A DNA stretch of 56,851 bases from Bacillota bacterium (GTDB taxonomy: Bacteria > Bacillota > Clostridia > Tissierellales > Peptoniphilaceae), in the NCBI GenBank assembly GCA_023393815.1, contig JAEXBU010000016.1:1-56851 (forward strand), given 5' to 3'. The notes beneath the pieces are model-generated. The model did no database searches, had not been told where the DNA came from, and saw only the letters and a program-made list of their open reading frames with translations. Shown piece after piece: positions 22,652-32,187 of the stretch (its first letter is position 1; the number at the start of each line of letters is the position of its first letter). A program made the translations under genes and the position numbers.

Positions 22652-24188
22652 GGTCTTTCTCCTTTTCAATAATTTTTTCGGCAACGCGCATACCGTCCAT
22701 GGCCGAGGAGACGATTCCTCCGGCGTAACCCGCCCCTTCTCCTGCGGGATAGAGATTTTCGTGGCTTACCGATTCCAAAGTCTTTACGTCACGAGTAATT
22801 CGCACCGGCGAAGAAGAACGAGTCTCCGGCGCCGTCAACAAGGCCCTATCCAACAAGGCGGAAAAGCGACGACCCATATCTTTCAGCCCCTCCGCCAGGG
22901 CCTCGTCCAAAGCTTTCGGGTAAATTCCGTGCAGATTCGCCGAAAACGTACCGGGCTTATAGGTGGGCTCGACGGCCTCTTTTTCCTCTCCGTAGAGATA
23001 GTGGCTCACGGTTTCGACCGGCGCACGATAGCTTTTCGTCATGGCGTAGACTTTTCTCTCGATTTCTCGTTGAAAATGCACGCCAGCGAGGACGCCCTCG
23101 CCATAGGTAGTCCCGTCTACGGTAACGAGGACGGCGGCATTGGCATTTTCTCCATCCCGTGCCTTGTAGCTCATGCCGTTGGTCACCACGCCGCCTATCT
23201 CCGATGCGGCCGCCACCACGTGACCGCCGGGGCACATACAGAAAGTGTAGACGCCTTTGTCCCCTACCTTGGCGGTGGCGCTGTAATCGGCAGCGGGCAA
23301 GTAGCTGCGCCACTGTCCGTATTGGCTCTCGTCGACGGCTTCTTGGGGCTGCTCGATGCGAAAGCCCACGGCAAAGGGTTTTTGCTCCATGGCTACGCCT
23401 GTTTCGTGCAACATGGCGAAACTGTCGCGAGCCGAGTGGCCCAAGGCGAGGACCACATACTTAGCGCGAAAATTCCCCTTGTTCGTAGAAAGAAGATACT
23501 CATCCCCCTCTCTCTCCAACCCGCGAAGAACCGTTCGAAAATGCATCTCTGCGCCCATCGCGAGAAGTTCTTTTCGCAGCAAAACCAATACGTTTCTAAG
23601 GGCATCGGTTCCCACGTGGGGCTTTTTCTTGTATAAGATACTGTCCTCTTCCGCCAGGCGACTGAACAGCTCCAGCACCGTGCGCCCTCTCGGGTCTTTG
23701 GATCGGCTGGTGAGTTTCCCGTCGGAGAAAGTTCCTGCGCCCCCTTCGCCAAATTGCACATTGCTTTCGGGATCCAATTCGCCGCCGGCCCAGAAGGCCT
23801 CCACCTTTTTCACCCTTTCTTCTACGACGTCTCCCCGCTCCAGTAAAATGGGCGCCATGCCCCGTTTGGCGAGAACCCAAGCGCAAAAAAGCCCGGCCGG
23901 CCCCGCGCCCACGACTACGGGCCTTTCTTTTGTTTCTATAGGCGACAAGTCGTAAGGCTTTTCCTCCACGATTGTTATTTGTTTGTGCTTTCGTACTTTT
24001 CGATCCGTCGTCACATCGACGGCGGCGATAAAACGCATAGTTCGCCCCTTTCTGGCGTCGACGGATTCGCGGTGCCGCCGCCAGGTATATTCTCCCGCCT
24101 GTAAGCCGGTGATCTTTTCGATCTGCGCTTCGTAATCCTCGGGCGTCGAGTCAATCGGGCGATGCAAGTGATTAATTCGATAGTTCAT
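22638..24188 (-). CDS. NAD(P)/FAD-dependent dehydrogenase, COG2509-like
   Basis: A 516-aa flavoprotein of the large uncharacterised FAD-dependent dehydrogenase family. After an N-terminal domain of about 100 residues comes the dinucleotide motif VVVGAGPAGLFCAWVLAKRG. Then follow the family-typical NVQFGEGGAGTFSDGKLTSR, VGTDALRNVLVLLRKEL, a CMCPGGHVVAAASE segment with two Cys, and the C-terminal YPAGEGAGYAGGIVSSAMDG. The substrate is unknown. The ATG at 24188 is favoured over an upstream extension. It overlaps the hemerythrin gene at its 3' end. The promoter places transcription start at or next to the ATG, so the message may be leaderless. Confidence 0.88.
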   Translation of the reverse strand: MNYRINHLHRPIDSTPEDYEAQIEKITGLQAGEYTWRRHRESVDARKGRTMRFIAAVDVTTDRKVRKHKQITIVEEKPYDLSPIETKERPVVVGAGPAGLFCAWVLAKRGMAPILLERGDVVEERVKKVEAFWAGGELDPESNVQFGEGGAGTFSDGKLTSRSKDPRGRTVLELFSRLAEEDSILYKKKPHVGTDALRNVLVLLRKELLAMGAEMHFRTVLRGLEREGDEYLLSTNKGNFRAKYVVLALGHSARDSFAMLHETGVAMEQKPFAVGFRIEQPQEAVDESQYGQWRSYLPAADYSATAKVGDKGVYTFCMCPGGHVVAAASEIGGVVTNGMSYKARDGENANAAVLVTVDGTTYGEGVLAGVHFQREIERKVYAMTKSYRAPVETVSHYLYGEEKEAVEPTYKPGTFSANLHGIYPKALDEALAEGLKDMGRRFSALLDRALLTAPETRSSSPVRITRDVKTLESVSHENLYPAGEGAGYAGGIVSSAMDGMRVAEKIIEKEKDHVRN

Positions 24189-24195
24189 AGGCTCA

Positions 24196-24224
24196 ATTAT
24201 CCTTTGTCTTCCAAAAAAGGTCAA
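24196..24224 (-). promoter_or_regulatory. Promoter of FAD dehydrogenase-hemerythrin operon
   Basis: Minus-strand TTGACC (24219-24224), a 17-nt spacer and GATAAT (24196-24201). The start codon begins only 7 nt after the -10 box, which predicts initiation at about the ATG itself. Confidence 0.6.
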
Positions 24225-24391
24225 GACTGCTGTCAGGTTTTTTAAAGAAAATCCGCAACAAAAATGCAAAAAGCTCCGCCTCGCGTGTGACGACGAAGGC
24301 TAAACGATCGAGCTATGATTTTGAAACTCTACGGAACGTTGATTGTTTTCCAATGTAGCGCACATTATCATGATAGATAAGGAGGGAAAAA

Positions 24392-25000
24392 ATGGACAAT
24401 CGAAAAATCGGAAGACGGATCTATCCATTGCGAAAAGAAAAAAATTTCACTCAATGGCAAGTGGCGGAGCAAATGCATATTAGCGATAAAACGGTATCCA
24501 AATGGGAACGAGGTTTGGGTTGCCCGGAAGTTTCGTTGCTTCCCGAATTGTCGAAACTGTTTGACGTCGATCTAGAAAAATTTCTTTCCGGCGAATTGGA
24601 GGATAATAACGTAGTAGGAGGCAACATGAACAATCTATGCTTTTTTATCTGTCCAAATTGCAAAAATGTCATTACCGCAATGGGAGAAACCAACGTAACC
24701 TGCTGCGGAAAAAAACTGAAGCCCCTACAGCCGAAAAAAGCGCCTGAAAGTGACCGCCTCCAAGTTGAGACAGTGGAAAATGACTTCTTCATTCACTCCC
24801 GGCATCCGATGACGCGAGAACATTATATTTCCTTTGTCGCCCTCTTAACGGTAGACACTCTTCTGCTCCGCAAACAATATCCCCAATGGGACTTACAGGT
24901 GCGCCTCCCCATCCTTTCCCGCGGCAGATTGCTTTGGTACTGTAGCCGACACGGACTGTTTTATCAAGAGATAGAACCCCCTCGCAGACCTTTGTCGTAA
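24392..25000 (+). CDS. XRE-type regulator fused to desulfoferrodoxin-like zinc-ribbon domain
   Basis: A 202-aa protein. Residues 1-65 are a Cro/CI helix-turn-helix (LRKEKNFTQWQVAEQMHISDKT, WERGLGCPEVSLLPEL). After a linker come a CPNC and CC cysteine set (FFICPNCKNVITAMGE, VTCCGKKL), then a beta domain with HPMTREHYISFVALLT and a C-terminal WYCSRHGLF motif. These resemble the desulforedoxin and superoxide-reductase-like parts of desulfoferrodoxin. Such fusions occur in clostridia and probably sense metal or redox state (inference). The ATG follows AAGGAGGGAAAAA, and a TATCATGATA palindrome lies 17 nt before it. It is convergent with the purine operon. Confidence 0.85.
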   Translation: MDNRKIGRRIYPLRKEKNFTQWQVAEQMHISDKTVSKWERGLGCPEVSLLPELSKLFDVDLEKFLSGELEDNNVVGGNMNNLCFFICPNCKNVITAMGETNVTCCGKKLKPLQPKKAPESDRLQVETVENDFFIHSRHPMTREHYISFVALLTVDTLLLRKQYPQWDLQVRLPILSRGRLLWYCSRHGLFYQEIEPPRRPLS

Positions 25001-25051
25001 CGCCCCCAAACGAAGAAAAAGAGAAAAAGTAAAAATTCCCGCGTAAAATAC

Positions 25052-25096
25052 AAAAAAAACGGGAAGGAAGCACTTTGCTTCCCGCCCGCTTTTTTT
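25052..25096. terminator. Bidirectional terminator between XRE gene and purDL
   Basis: Stem CGGGAAG / CTTCCCG has an A8 run on the left and CCCGC plus T7 on the right, so it can serve the plus-strand regulator and the minus-strand purine operon. Confidence 0.85.
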
Positions 25097-25156
25097 GCGC
25101 CATTTTAGTCGCCGCCCTCTTCGGTTTGTTCCATAGGCGGCTGCCCGAGGGCATCT

Positions 25157-28100
25157 TTATTTCCGTTTCTTTCCCAATATATAGTCCACGCCGGCTTGAA
25201 TAAGCGGCATCACGTGTACGTCGGGAATGTTTTTGTAGAGATTGTCTTCTACCCGTTCAATGTGGCCCATTTTTCCTAAAATGTGGCCGTCGGGGCTGAT
25301 GAGCCCTTCTATATTGAACGCACTGCCGTTCGGATTGTCCACGTAGGTAAAGGCCACTTGATGATTTTCCGCCAAGGCCTTTGCCTGTTCCTTCGAAACG
25401 ACCAAACGCCCTTCCCCGTGACTGACGGGTACGCGGTACAGATCCCCCGGCCTCAGGTACATGAGCCAAGGTGCGTCGTTGGTCATGACTTTCGTGGTGA
25501 CCATGCGCGCCACGTGGCGGCCGTTGTCGTTAAAGGTGAGCGTCGGCGAGTCGTCTTGTTGGACGCGGGCTTCGCCGTAAGGCAGGTAGCCGGATTTAAT
25601 CAGGGCTTGGAAGCCGTTACAAATGCCGAGAACCAACCCTTTCTTTTCCTTTACCAAATGGTGCATCGCATCTTTGACTCTGTCGGTACGAAGAATGTTT
25701 GCGATAAATTTCGCCGAACCGTCTGGCTCGTCGCTAAAGCTGAAGCCGCCGGGAATGGCAAAAATGTCCGCCTCTCGAATTTTTTCGGCCAATTGGGAAA
25801 TGCTGTCCACCGTTTCTTGTGCCGTTTGATTTTTAAAGACAAATACTTCTGCCTCGGCTCCCGCCTTGGTGAAGACGTCTTTCGTGTCGTATTCGCTGTT
25901 GGTGCCGGGGAAGCAGGCAATGAGTACGCGACAACGATTTTTTTCGCCCATGTCTTGAATGCGGCTGTCTCCCGCCTGTACATCTCCCGGAGTTTCTTTT
26001 TGATCGTGGATTTCCGGCGGGAAGACTTTATCCAGTCCCGTGGTATAGGCTTTTTTAATGGCCTCGTCGTCTAAGGCTTCGCCATTCACCACATATCCCG
26101 CGCTCGTCAGCTTGCCGATGGCCGTAACGCCGTCAAAGTCTTCTTTGTATTCCACGACGATATCGCCATAGCGCGCGTTGTAAAGATCTTCCAGTTTCAC
26201 GTCGAATCCCAGATCGTTTCCTAAGGCGGAAATAATCAGACCCGGCAAGGTTCCCTTATGGGTCACGGCGGCGGCGGAGAGAATGTTCCCCGCGTCCATT
26301 TCTCTTTTAAGCGTCTTTGCCGACGCTTGGAAATCGTCGAGATCGATTTTCCCGTCTTCCGTCCGTTTCGCCTTTAGAATGCCCAACGGATTTCCCGCAG
26401 CCGTAAAGACATTGGAGACGACTTCTTTTGCCGCCATCGGCGCGACGGCAAAGGAAACCAACGTCGGCGGCACGTCCTTATCTCGGAAAGTTCCGCTCAT
26501 GGAGTCTTTTCCCCCGATGGGCGGAATTTGAAGATCCATACAGGCGTCGAAGGCTCCTAAGAGGGCCTTTAAGGGTTTTTGCCAGCGCGCTTCGTCTTCG
26601 CCGAGTTTTTCGAAATACTCTTGGAAGGTAAAGTACATATCTTCGATTCTCGCGCCGGTGGCCACGAGTTTCGCCACAGATTCCACCACGGCGTAGTAAG
26701 CCCCCAAGTATTGATTCTCCGCGAGAAATTCCGGATTCGAGCCGTAACTCATGACGCTCGCCGTTTGGCTCTTCTTTCCTTCTACGGGGATCAGCCCCGC
26801 CATCGCCTGCGTGGGCGTCCATTGATCCTTTCCTCCCAAGGGCATAAGCACCGTGCCGCGGCCAACGCTGTTGTCGAATTTTTCGATCAAATTCTTTTGG
26901 CTCACCACGTTCAGATCGCCCATGCGTTTTACTATGTCTTCGGCGGTGTAGCCGTCGTAGCGATTCAGGTAGTGGCAGATCGGGTCTTTTTCTACGACTA
27001 CTTTTTGGCTTCGATCCACGCCGGCCGTTTCGATAAAGGCGCGGTCTAAATCCACTATAAGGGTGTCTTCGTAGTACATACGCATGGCCGCTTCTTCGGT
27101 AACTTCCGCTACCACGGTCATTTCCAAATTTTCTTCCCGGCTCATTTTTTCGAACAGGGGCAGATCCTCTTTTTCGATGACCACGGCCATCCGTTCTTGG
27201 GATTCGGAAATGGCGATTTCTTTCGGTTTCAGTCCCGCGTATTTCAAGGGCACCTTGTCCAATTGCACGCGAATGCCCGGAGCCAATTCGCCGATGGCTA
27301 CGGACACGCCGCCTGCGCCGAAGTCGTTGCAGCGCTTAATGCGCGAGGCGATTTCCGGCCGACGGAACAGGCGCAGGAGCTTTCGCTCTTGGGGCGCGTT
27401 TCCCTTTTGCACTTCCGCACCGGCCGTAGCCAAGGAATTCGCCGTGTGTTTTTTGCTGCTTCCCGTAGCGCCGCCGATGCCGTCTCGACCTGTACGGCCG
27501 CCCAATAAGAGGATGCTATCTCCGGGCTTCGGCTCGCCGCGCCATACATTGGCTTCGGCCACGGCGCCGACGACCGCGCCCACTTCCATGCGCTTCGCCA
27601 TGTAGCCATCATGGTAAAGTTCTTCTACAAGGCCTGCGGGAATGCCGATTTGATTGCCGTAAGAGGCGTAGCCGTTGGCAGCTTCGGTGGTAATCTTTTT
27701 TTGAGGCAGCTTGCTTTCCCACGTGTCTTCCATTGGCATGGTAGGATCGCCGCTTCCCGTCAAACGCAGGGCTTGATAGACGTAAGCTCTGCCGGAAAGC
27801 GGGTCGCGAATGCAGCCGCCGAGGCAGGTGGATGCGCCGCCGTAGGGCTCGATCTCCGTGGGGTGATTGTGTGTTTCGTTTTTAAACATCAGAAGGTAGG
27901 GGATGGTTTCTTCTTTCCCCGTTTGCAAATCTTCCGCCACCACGTCCACGCGAATGGAACAGGCGTTGATTTCTTCGGACTCTTCCACATTGGTCTTTAC
28001 GCCCTCGGCCTTTAAAACTTTGGCCACGATGGTGCCTAAGTCCATCAGACTTACGGGCTTCTTGCGGCGGATTTCTTCCCGCGTCTTTACATAGCGTTCG

Positions 28101-30100
28101 TAGGCCGCCGTAATTTTTTCGTCCACGCCCTCGTTGAAGTGTACCTCTAAGGCCGTGTTAAAGGTCGTGTGGCGACAGTGATCGGACCAATAGGTGTCCA
28201 GTATGGCCAGTTCCGTTTCGTTAATATCCCGGCCGATTTCTTTAAAGTGGGATTGAATAAAGGCAAAGTCTTCCAAGCTCATGGCGAGATCCATGGACTC
28301 GAAACGACGTTTCAATTCCTCTTCGTTCCAAGACGTAAAGCCTTCCACTACCTCGTTTTCCGGGTTCTTCTTCAGCTCTTTTCGAATGGTCGTAGGTACG
28401 CCGAAGAGGCTGCCGATTTTTTGATCCACAGGATTGACCAAGTGTTTCACGATCGCTGCGTAGGCGTCTTCGTCCACGTCGCCGATAAAATCATAGACCG
28501 TAGCGCACTTAGCCTCCAGGTGCGTATGACCGAAGAGCGCCGTTGCCGTGTCCAAAACGCCCGCTTGCCGTTGATCGTATTGCCCCGGTTGGTATTCCAC
28601 CACGAGGCCGTGATCCATCGCCCCTTGCAGCAGGAAGGCATCGTCTCCGCTGAAAACCACGTCGCTGGGCGCTTCAAAAAGCACTTCTTCCGTCAGGCGC
28701 TTCCCTTCCGATTCCGTCAAGCCTTCCAAGTCGTAGCGGGCGTAGATTTTCACGTCGTCTAAGTGAATGCCTAGTTCTTCGTTTAGCTGCGCGCAAAGAC
28801 TCTTGCCCCGGTTATCGAAACCGGGCTTTCTTCCCACATAGACCCGATGGATCATAGGGCCGATATCTCTGCGAATTTGTTTGTGTGCAAATTGAATTTT
28901 GTCCGCTCCGTCGTAAGCCGCTTGAATGGCTTCTTCGAAGGTATCTCCTGTCGCGGTGACGGTAAGCACCCGACCGCCGTTGGTAAGGAGCTTTCCCCCT
29001 TCCAATTTCGTTCCCGCATGGAACACGGTCACGCCCTTTAGGTCTTCGGGAATGAAAATTTCTACGCCTTTTTCAGAGGACTCCGGATAGCCTCCGCTGG
29101 CCAAGGTCAGCGAGACGACTTTTTTGTCGTTTTCTTTTACCCGCACTCGATCCAATTCTCCCTTGGACGTGGCGAGCATAATATCCAGAAGATCTCCGTC
29201 CAAACGTTCCAGTACCGATTGGGTTTCCGGATCGCCGAAACGACAATTGTATTCGAGAATTTGCGGGCCCGCATCGGTAATCATAATCCCCATAAAGATC
29301 AGGCCGCGAAAATCCATTCCGTCTTTTTTCAAACCGTCCATAAAGGGGCGTACCAATGTTTCGTCGATGGTATCCAAAAGGGGCAGGGCTTCCACATTGG
29401 GCGCGTAGCTTCCCATGCCTCCGGTGTTCGGCCCTCGCCCTCCTTCGTATATGGACTTGTGGTCCTTGGCCGTGGCCAGAGGAGCGATGGTCTTTCCGTC
29501 GCAGAAGGCGAGAAGACTCATTTCAAAGCCTTCTAAAAATTCTTCCACGACCACCCGGTCCGTGTGAAACCGATCCTTGTCGTAGACATCGGACAAGAAG
29601 GCTTCCACCTCGGCTTCGTGATAGGCGATGACTACGCCTTTTCCCGCAGCCAGGCCGTCGGCCTTTAAGACGGCTACGCCCTTGTCGGCCAATAAGTTCA
29701 CGGCCGCCTGACGTACCGTGGCGGGATCCGTGGACTCTACGTACGCCGCCGTGGGAATGTGGTGGCGAAGGCAAAATTCCTTCGTAAAGCGCTTGGAACC
29801 TTCCAACTGCGCCGCTTCTTTTCTCGGGCCGAAAATCGCAAGACCCGCATCTTCGAAGGCATCGGCAATGCCGGCAACTAAAGGCGCTTCGGGACCGACG
29901 ATGGTAAAGTCGATGCCCTCGTCTTTGGCGAAGGCGAGCAAGCCCGAAATATCGTCCGCTTCCACGGCGATGTTTTCGCCTACATCGCCCGTGCCCCCGT
30001 TGCCCGGCGCAAAGTATATCTTTTCTACGTCTTTATTTTTGGCGACGGCATGGCCGATTGCGTGCTCGCGACCGCCGCTACCGACAATTAGTACCTTCAC
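25157..30100 (-). CDS. purD-purL: Fused GAR synthetase (PurD) - FGAM synthase (PurL)
   Basis: One uninterrupted frame of 1647 residues carries two purine enzymes, steps 2 and 4. Residues 1-415 are phosphoribosylamine-glycine ligase: SGGREHAIG at the N-terminus, ATP-grasp VLKADGLAAGKGV, GPNTGGMGSYAP, and EYNCRFGDPETQ. Residues 416-1647 are a complete clade II single-chain FGAM synthase: N-terminal PurS-like part (RVYVGRKPGF), linker, two PurM-like halves (FKNETHNHPTEIEP, GGRTGRDGIGGATGS, IGGKDSMSGTF), and a C-terminal class I glutaminase with Cys1494 (GICNGFQ), His1613 and Glu1615 (GHIER). The joint RRDIG-PMIHR falls where PurD normally ends and at Met416, the expected PurL start, with no ribosome site or stop. 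The start is GTG with AAGGAGGTATT. It is the last gene of purF-M-N-H-DL. A sequencing or indel artefact cannot be excluded from one read. Confidence 0.93.
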   Translation of the reverse strand: MKVLIVGSGGREHAIGHAVAKNKDVEKIYFAPGNGGTGDVGENIAVEADDISGLLAFAKDEGIDFTIVGPEAPLVAGIADAFEDAGLAIFGPRKEAAQLEGSKRFTKEFCLRHHIPTAAYVESTDPATVRQAAVNLLADKGVAVLKADGLAAGKGVVIAYHEAEVEAFLSDVYDKDRFHTDRVVVEEFLEGFEMSLLAFCDGKTIAPLATAKDHKSIYEGGRGPNTGGMGSYAPNVEALPLLDTIDETLVRPFMDGLKKDGMDFRGLIFMGIMITDAGPQILEYNCRFGDPETQSVLERLDGDLLDIMLATSKGELDRVRVKENDKKVVSLTLASGGYPESSEKGVEIFIPEDLKGVTVFHAGTKLEGGKLLTNGGRVLTVTATGDTFEEAIQAAYDGADKIQFAHKQIRRDIGPMIHRVYVGRKPGFDNRGKSLCAQLNEELGIHLDDVKIYARYDLEGLTESEGKRLTEEVLFEAPSDVVFSGDDAFLLQGAMDHGLVVEYQPGQYDQRQAGVLDTATALFGHTHLEAKCATVYDFIGDVDEDAYAAIVKHLVNPVDQKIGSLFGVPTTIRKELKKNPENEVVEGFTSWNEEELKRRFESMDLAMSLEDFAFIQSHFKEIGRDINETELAILDTYWSDHCRHTTFNTALEVHFNEGVDEKITAAYERYVKTREEIRRKKPVSLMDLGTIVAKVLKAEGVKTNVEESEEINACSIRVDVVAEDLQTGKEETIPYLLMFKNETHNHPTEIEPYGGASTCLGGCIRDPLSGRAYVYQALRLTGSGDPTMPMEDTWESKLPQKKITTEAANGYASYGNQIGIPAGLVEELYHDGYMAKRMEVGAVVGAVAEANVWRGEPKPGDSILLLGGRTGRDGIGGATGSSKKHTANSLATAGAEVQKGNAPQERKLLRLFRRPEIASRIKRCNDFGAGGVSVAIGELAPGIRVQLDKVPLKYAGLKPKEIAISESQERMAVVIEKEDLPLFEKMSREENLEMTVVAEVTEEAAMRMYYEDTLIVDLDRAFIETAGVDRSQKVVVEKDPICHYLNRYDGYTAEDIVKRMGDLNVVSQKNLIEKFDNSVGRGTVLMPLGGKDQWTPTQAMAGLIPVEGKKSQTASVMSYGSNPEFLAENQYLGAYYAVVESVAKLVATGARIEDMYFTFQEYFEKLGEDEARWQKPLKALLGAFDACMDLQIPPIGGKDSMSGTFRDKDVPPTLVSFAVAPMAAKEVVSNVFTAAGNPLGILKAKRTEDGKIDLDDFQASAKTLKREMDAGNILSAAAVTHKGTLPGLIISALGNDLGFDVKLEDLYNARYGDIVVEYKEDFDGVTAIGKLTSAGYVVNGEALDDEAIKKAYTTGLDKVFPPEIHDQKETPGDVQAGDSRIQDMGEKNRCRVLIACFPGTNSEYDTKDVFTKAGAEAEVFVFKNQTAQETVDSISQLAEKIREADIFAIPGGFSFSDEPDGSAKFIANILRTDRVKDAMHHLVKEKKGLVLGICNGFQALIKSGYLPYGEARVQQDDSPTLTFNDNGRHVARMVTTKVMTNDAPWLMYLRPGDLYRVPVSHGEGRLVVSKEQAKALAENHQVAFTYVDNPNGSAFNIEGLISPDGHILGKMGHIERVEDNLYKNIPDVHVMPLIQAGVDYILGKKRK

Positions 30101-30109
30101 AATACCTCC

Positions 30110-31636
30110 TTAGTGTTTAAAGTGACGGGTGCCCGTAAATACCATTGACAGGCCCTTTTCGTTACATGCTTTGATGGAATCGTCATCGCGGATGGATCCG
30201 CCCGGTTGAATAATGGCGCTTACGCCCTTTTCCGCCGCCGCCTTGACACAGTCGTCGAAGGGGAAGAAGGCGTCGCTCGCCATCACTGTGCCGGTGAAAT
30301 CCCGATCCGGATTGTGATTGAATATATTTTCAAGAGCCCAAATGCGGCTGGTTTCTCCGCCGCCAACCCCCAAAGTCATGCCGTCTTTAATGAGAACGAC
30401 GGCGTTGGAACGCACGTACTTCACAACCTTCATGCCGAAGAGAAGATCTCGCTTTTCTTCTTCCGTAGGTGCCTTGTCCGTAACGACCTTGTAGCCTTCT
30501 TCGGCGTCCAGATCCGTGTCTTGTACCAAGACCTTGCCGCTGGCGAAGCGCATTTCTTTTTTCATGGCCCCGGCTTCGTAGTCCACTTGAATTACCCGCA
30601 GGTTTTGCTTTTGTTTAAAGACTTCCAACGCGTCGTCGGTAAAATCTTTTGCCGCAACCACTTCCAGGAAGATTTTTACCATTTCTTCGGCGCAGGCCTT
30701 GTCCACCGTCGTGTTTAATGCCACGATGCCGCCGAAAATAGACAAACTGTCCGCTTCAAACATTTTCTTGTAGGCCTCTAAAGCCGAATTACCCAAGGCG
30801 ACGCCGCAGGGCGTGGCGTGCTTTAAGCCCACGCAGATAATTCCGTCTTCGGCTTCGTCGAATTCTCCGGCAAGACTTACCGCCGTGTTGAAGTCGTTGT
30901 AGTTGTTGTAAGACAATTCCTTTCCTTGGAACTGTTTCAGGTGGCTGAAATAGCTGTTTACCATGGGATCGGAATAGACCGCGGCCTTTTGGTGGGGATT
31001 TTCCCCGTAGCGAAGATCTGCATCTTTCTTAAATCCCAAGGTTAAGAGGTCGTCCTCTTCTTTGGTGATTTCCTTAAAGTAACGGGCAATCATGGAATCG
31101 TAGTACGCGGTTTTACTGAATGCCTTCATGGCGAGCTTGCGCCGAAAAGCCAAGTCGTCTTCGCCTTTTTTCAAGACCTCCAAGACGTCGTCGTAATCCG
31201 ACGGATCGGTAACCACCAACACGTCCTTGTGGTTCTTTGCCGCCGAGCGCACCATCGAGGGGCCGCCGATGTCGATGTTTTCGATCATATCTTCTACGGA
31301 TTTCTTTTGTTTGTAGCTTTCTTCAAAAGCGTAGAGATTGACGCACACCAAGTCGATGGCACCGATGCCGTGTTCTTTTACCGTATCCACGTGGCTCTTT
31401 TTGTCCCGCTTGTATAAAATGCCGCCGTGTACTTTCGGGTGCAGCGTCTTCACGCGGCCATCGAGCATTTCGGGAAAACCCGTGTAGGCGTCAATAGGCG
31501 TAACTTCCACGCCGCCGTCGGCGATGGTCTTCAATGTACCGCCGGTAGACAACAGGGTAAAGCCCAAGTCTGCCAAGCCTTTGGCAAAAGGTACGATGTT
31601 CGTTTTGTCCGTGACGGACAACAGTGCGTATTTCAT
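30110..31636 (-). CDS. purH: AICAR transformylase / IMP cyclohydrolase
   Basis: Bifunctional enzyme for the last two steps to IMP. The 508-aa protein has the N-terminal cyclohydrolase domain (ALLSVTDKTNIVPFAKGL, LLSTGGTLKTI, DGRVKTLHPKVHGGIL) and the transformylase domain with RYGENPHQKAAVY, LKHATPCGVALG and SDAFFPFDDCVKAAAEKG. The ATG at 31636 overlaps the purN stop and uses GAGGAGG inside purN. The fused purD-purL frame follows after 9 nt. Confidence 0.97.
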   Translation of the reverse strand: MKYALLSVTDKTNIVPFAKGLADLGFTLLSTGGTLKTIADGGVEVTPIDAYTGFPEMLDGRVKTLHPKVHGGILYKRDKKSHVDTVKEHGIGAIDLVCVNLYAFEESYKQKKSVEDMIENIDIGGPSMVRSAAKNHKDVLVVTDPSDYDDVLEVLKKGEDDLAFRRKLAMKAFSKTAYYDSMIARYFKEITKEEDDLLTLGFKKDADLRYGENPHQKAAVYSDPMVNSYFSHLKQFQGKELSYNNYNDFNTAVSLAGEFDEAEDGIICVGLKHATPCGVALGNSALEAYKKMFEADSLSIFGGIVALNTTVDKACAEEMVKIFLEVVAAKDFTDDALEVFKQKQNLRVIQVDYEAGAMKKEMRFASGKVLVQDTDLDAEEGYKVVTDKAPTEEEKRDLLFGMKVVKYVRSNAVVLIKDGMTLGVGGGETSRIWALENIFNHNPDRDFTGTVMASDAFFPFDDCVKAAAEKGVSAIIQPGGSIRDDDSIKACNEKGLSMVFTGTRHFKH

Positions 31637-32187
31637 AGTATGCCCTCCTCACAAAATCGAATGGCTGTTTTAAGTAATTGATGCTCCAAAACGAGCACCG
31701 TTTGTTGAATGGCTTCGGGAGATGTCAGTCGCCGTATATCCACAGAAGACTGGAGCAACGTGGCGCCGCCGTCTACGGTTTCCGTAACGTAGTGCACCGT
31801 GGCACCGCTTCTCTCCTCCCCGTGGGCAAAGACCGCTTCGTGGACGCGGATGCCGTACATTCCCTTGCCGCCGTACTTCGGCAGAAGGGCCGGATGGATG
31901 TTAATAATCCGCCCGGCGTAGCGACTGAGAAGGTCGCTGCCTAAAATTTTCAAATAGCCGGCGAGGACGATAAAATCGATTCCCTCCTCTTCCAAGCGAT
32001 TCAGCAAATCCCCTTCTCCTTCGACAAACGTCTCCTTGCCCGCTTCCTTCGCCCTGACCAAACCGTAAGCGTCACGACGGTTGGAGACGACCAGAGCGAT
32101 CGTTGACTTGAAAAATCCCTCGGCTTCGGCATCTAACAAAGACTGCAAATTGGTCCCGGAGCCGGAAATAAAGACGGCAATGTTCAT
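31633..32187 (-). CDS. purN: GAR formyltransferase (folate-dependent)
   Basis: Transfers a formyl group from 10-formyl-THF to GAR, the third step. The 184-aa protein has the N-terminal VFISGSGTNLQSLLDA motif and the catalytic NIHPALLPKYGGKGMYG segment (Asn/His), followed by GATVHYVTETVDGG with the catalytic Asp. Its ATG overlaps the purM stop (ATGA), and its stop overlaps purH. Length is slightly below the usual size but all catalytic motifs are present. Confidence 0.95.
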   Translation of the reverse strand: MNIAVFISGSGTNLQSLLDAEAEGFFKSTIALVVSNRRDAYGLVRAKEAGKETFVEGEGDLLNRLEEEGIDFIVLAGYLKILGSDLLSRYAGRIINIHPALLPKYGGKGMYGIRVHEAVFAHGEERSGATVHYVTETVDGGATLLQSSVDIRRLTSPEAIQQTVLVLEHQLLKTAIRFCEEGIL

